From positions 124,001 to 188,000 of the forward strand of contig MU278356.1 of NCBI GenBank assembly GCA_022385755.1: DNA of 64,000 nucleotides, given 5' to 3'. Below, one piece after another: positions 62,232 through 64,000 of the stretch. The stretch's first letter is position 1; every line of letters begins with the position of its first letter. This DNA is from Trametopsis cervina. Its lineage: Eukaryota > Basidiomycota > Agaricomycetes > Polyporales > Irpicaceae. A program made the translations under genes and the position numbers. The notes below the pieces were generated by a model. That model saw only the letters and a list, made by a program, of their open reading frames with translations. It was not told the DNA's origin and searched no databases.

Positions 62232-63620
62232 TCAAGTCTCTGGCAGTGCACAGTCGCGTTTTCCTGCCCAAATTTCGACGGGGGCACCACCCGCTCCAAC
62301 CTTTTCACCGAGCTTTTGCAGCGTCACGCCAATGGAAAGACACATGTCCCATAGCGACCTCTCAGCGGCGTCTCGCTCTTTGTATCCTAGCAACACCATA
62401 GGTGCTGCACGACGGTTTGAGTTACGGCTAATGGAGAAGATACGTTCTATCGTATGTATCAGCGAGTCGAATGAGGCTGTGTTGTAGGCCACGTCGGCCA
62501 TGCTAAGTGGCAGATCATATCTAAGCGTGTTAATCTGCATGAGCTGACATAGAACACCCACACAATCAAGTCAAACCCCGCCTTCACATCGGTCACTTCC
62601 TTCGGTAGGCGCTCCTCGTCCCAGTCAAGTACTACAGCCCGCGGCTGTGTGTGATGCGTGGAGAAGTAATGCTTGTTCGCCGAGATATTGCGTTCCAAGA
62701 GCGGGATGGCTGACGCTGCAATTCTGCGTCAACGGGGCATACGAGCGGCGACAGCAATGCGCTCACGAAGGTCGGTGCTGATGATAGTCCCCGTGGATTC
62801 AGGACCTGCTGTCTCGGAGCGAAGTGCTCCCAAAGCAAGTGAGACGATACCAGTGCCGGCTCCTACGTGGTAACATCAGTTCAACGGTTCGCCGGCTTGG
62901 GCAATATCTGCTTGCCCAACTCAATGATATTACAATCTTTCTTCGCAATAATGGAACGCAGATTCTGTGCTGTTGCATTCTGGGGCGCCGTCCGACCGTC
63001 TTGACGGGCAATATCAGATAACCATGCACTCATCCCTACGCCGCTGTCCCAGACTTTCTGTCACATATAAGCCGCTGTTGGCACATAGACGAGCGGTGCC
63101 TTACTTTATCGAGGTCGAACGATGTTTGTTCTACGATAGATAGAAATGCGTCGGAGGCTTCCGCAAGCGGCAAGCGGTATATCCTTTCTACCTGCTCTTG
63201 CTTTGAGATATGTGGACCTCTCCGCGAGGAGAATAAAATAGGCATAGACATCACGGGGAGAGGAGCCGAGCAGTCAGCCAAGAAGTTGACTATGTGTGGC
63301 ATCCCTTGTGGCTGCGCAAGGAGAACAAGGCGATAAGCCTGTCCTTCTTTGGCACCCAAAGGGCCGGGAATGCTAAGCTCCCTGTAAGCATTGCTTTCTC
63401 GCCATGTTGTGAGTTTTAATGGACGAGTAATCTGCAGCGGTTGGTTTGATGCGCTTGTAAGGACCGCCGGCTTGTTGAGCGACCAGGAGTAATAGAGGTC
63501 GTACGCGTCAGGATACCGCTCCGTTCGAAGATCGTTGGCGATCTGAGGGGTAATCGTGAGTGGCGTGCCTAAGGGGGCCTGCAAAGGAGGAGGGCGCAAG
63601 AAAGAGAGGTAATAGTACAT
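62232..63620 (-). CDS. Family-16 (METTL21-like) protein methyltransferase
   Basis: A seven-beta-strand SAM-dependent methyltransferase; relatives methylate lysines of chaperones, elongation factors or ribosomal proteins. Exons 63620-63105, 63057-62916, 62862-62767, 62715-62562 and 62502-62232 sum to 392 residues. The N-terminal 170 residues are an unrecognised beta-rich region. Then come the substrate-site VWDSGVGMSAWL, motif I IIELG|AGTGIVSLALG, the acidic end of strand 2 in STDLPSAIPLLERNI, and post-motif VMADVAYNTASFDSLI, which replaces the DxxY of METTL21. The intron between ELG and AGTG (62915-62863) starts with GC (GCAAGC), the only join giving motif I. The substrate is unknown. Confidence 0.85.
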
Positions 63621-63621
63621 G

Positions 63622-63879
63622 CTAGTGAAAGTGGGAGTGTCGTTCCTTAGCTATCAATGTTATGTTAACATTGAGCGCATCGGTCTTGGTCTTTTTGGTG
63701 ACGAGGGTTTGGCGTACGTATGGGCGCCCGAAAAGGCTCTGGATCATACACCTGCTGAATTTGGAAGGCAGTGAACCATATTTGGGTTCCCAGGTTCGAA
63801 GGCGACTATGGATGATAACGGCGGTCGTTACATCTCGATAAATGTACGAATAACAATATTTCCCTTCTAATGCTGCCAT
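63622..63879 (-). other. 85-codon upstream ORF before the methyltransferase
   Basis: ATG at 63879, stop ending at 63622, leaving one base before the methyltransferase ATG at 63620. The peptide has no domain I recognise. It may regulate translation of the methyltransferase, or be the 3' exon of a gene that begins beyond the window. Confidence 0.45.
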
Positions 63880-64000
63880 TACAGAATTGGTCTACCGCAA
63901 CTCATGTATTATCCTCTACTTTTTGTTCATCATCTCAGTAGCATAATACATCTTTCAGCTATAATAGACAAGGCCAGTATTTGGTCAGATAGATCTAAGT

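Overview
The window is nuclear DNA of a filamentous basidiomycete, most likely an Agaricomycete. Genes are dense on both strands and cut by many introns of about 45-75 bp with GT-AG ends and CTAAC/CTGAC-like branch sites. The content is fungal: a multi-exon tyrosinase, paired BTB proteins of a type common in mushrooms, an adenylating reductase (A-T-R), an IPC synthase subunit and a Tul1-type Golgi E3 ligase. I saw no tRNA, rRNA, CRISPR array or intact transposon. Exon joins were read by eye from splice signals and reading phase; where lengths are given, the exons sum to whole codons.

Layout. 0.1-5.1 kb: a GATA-like zinc-finger protein preceded by an upstream ORF, then mitochondrial dihydroorotate dehydrogenase. 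5.3-8.2 kb: two divergent BTB paralogues. 8.7-11.0 kb: a tyrosinase carrying an in-frame nonapeptide repeat. 11.0-15.9 kb: a gene-poor stretch, a Dabb-domain protein, a ToxD-like oxidoreductase and a PX protein. 16.3-26.1 kb: RIB3, TUL1, a GH47 mannosidase and glycerol kinase. 26.1-28.4 kb: no recognisable gene. 28.4-39.7 kb: COX9, an ER J-protein, an F-box protein, a 4E-HP-class cap-binding protein, KEI1, a SLY41-like transporter and an epoxide hydrolase. 40.2-43.7 kb: two tandem PQ-loop membrane proteins and PET117.

44.3-52.8 kb is the most interesting part. An A-T-R reductase and a sugar-phosphate cyclase of the EEVS/DDGS kind lie in the same orientation about 2.7 kb apart, with degraded-looking sequence between them. 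This could be a small unrecognised C7-cyclitol (mycosporine- or gadusol-like) locus, but no O-methyltransferase or ATP-grasp ligase is visible, so this is a hypothesis.

53.1-59.9 kb: NNF1 (kinetochore), SFM1 (SPOUT methyltransferase with a 10-nt microexon), an unrecognised coiled-coil protein and NUP85. 59.9-62.2 kb: no clear gene. 62.2-63.9 kb: a family-16 methyltransferase whose start follows an 85-codon upstream ORF by one base. Other recurring features are three introns that appear to use GC donors, one 36-nt intron, and several in-frame introns without stops.
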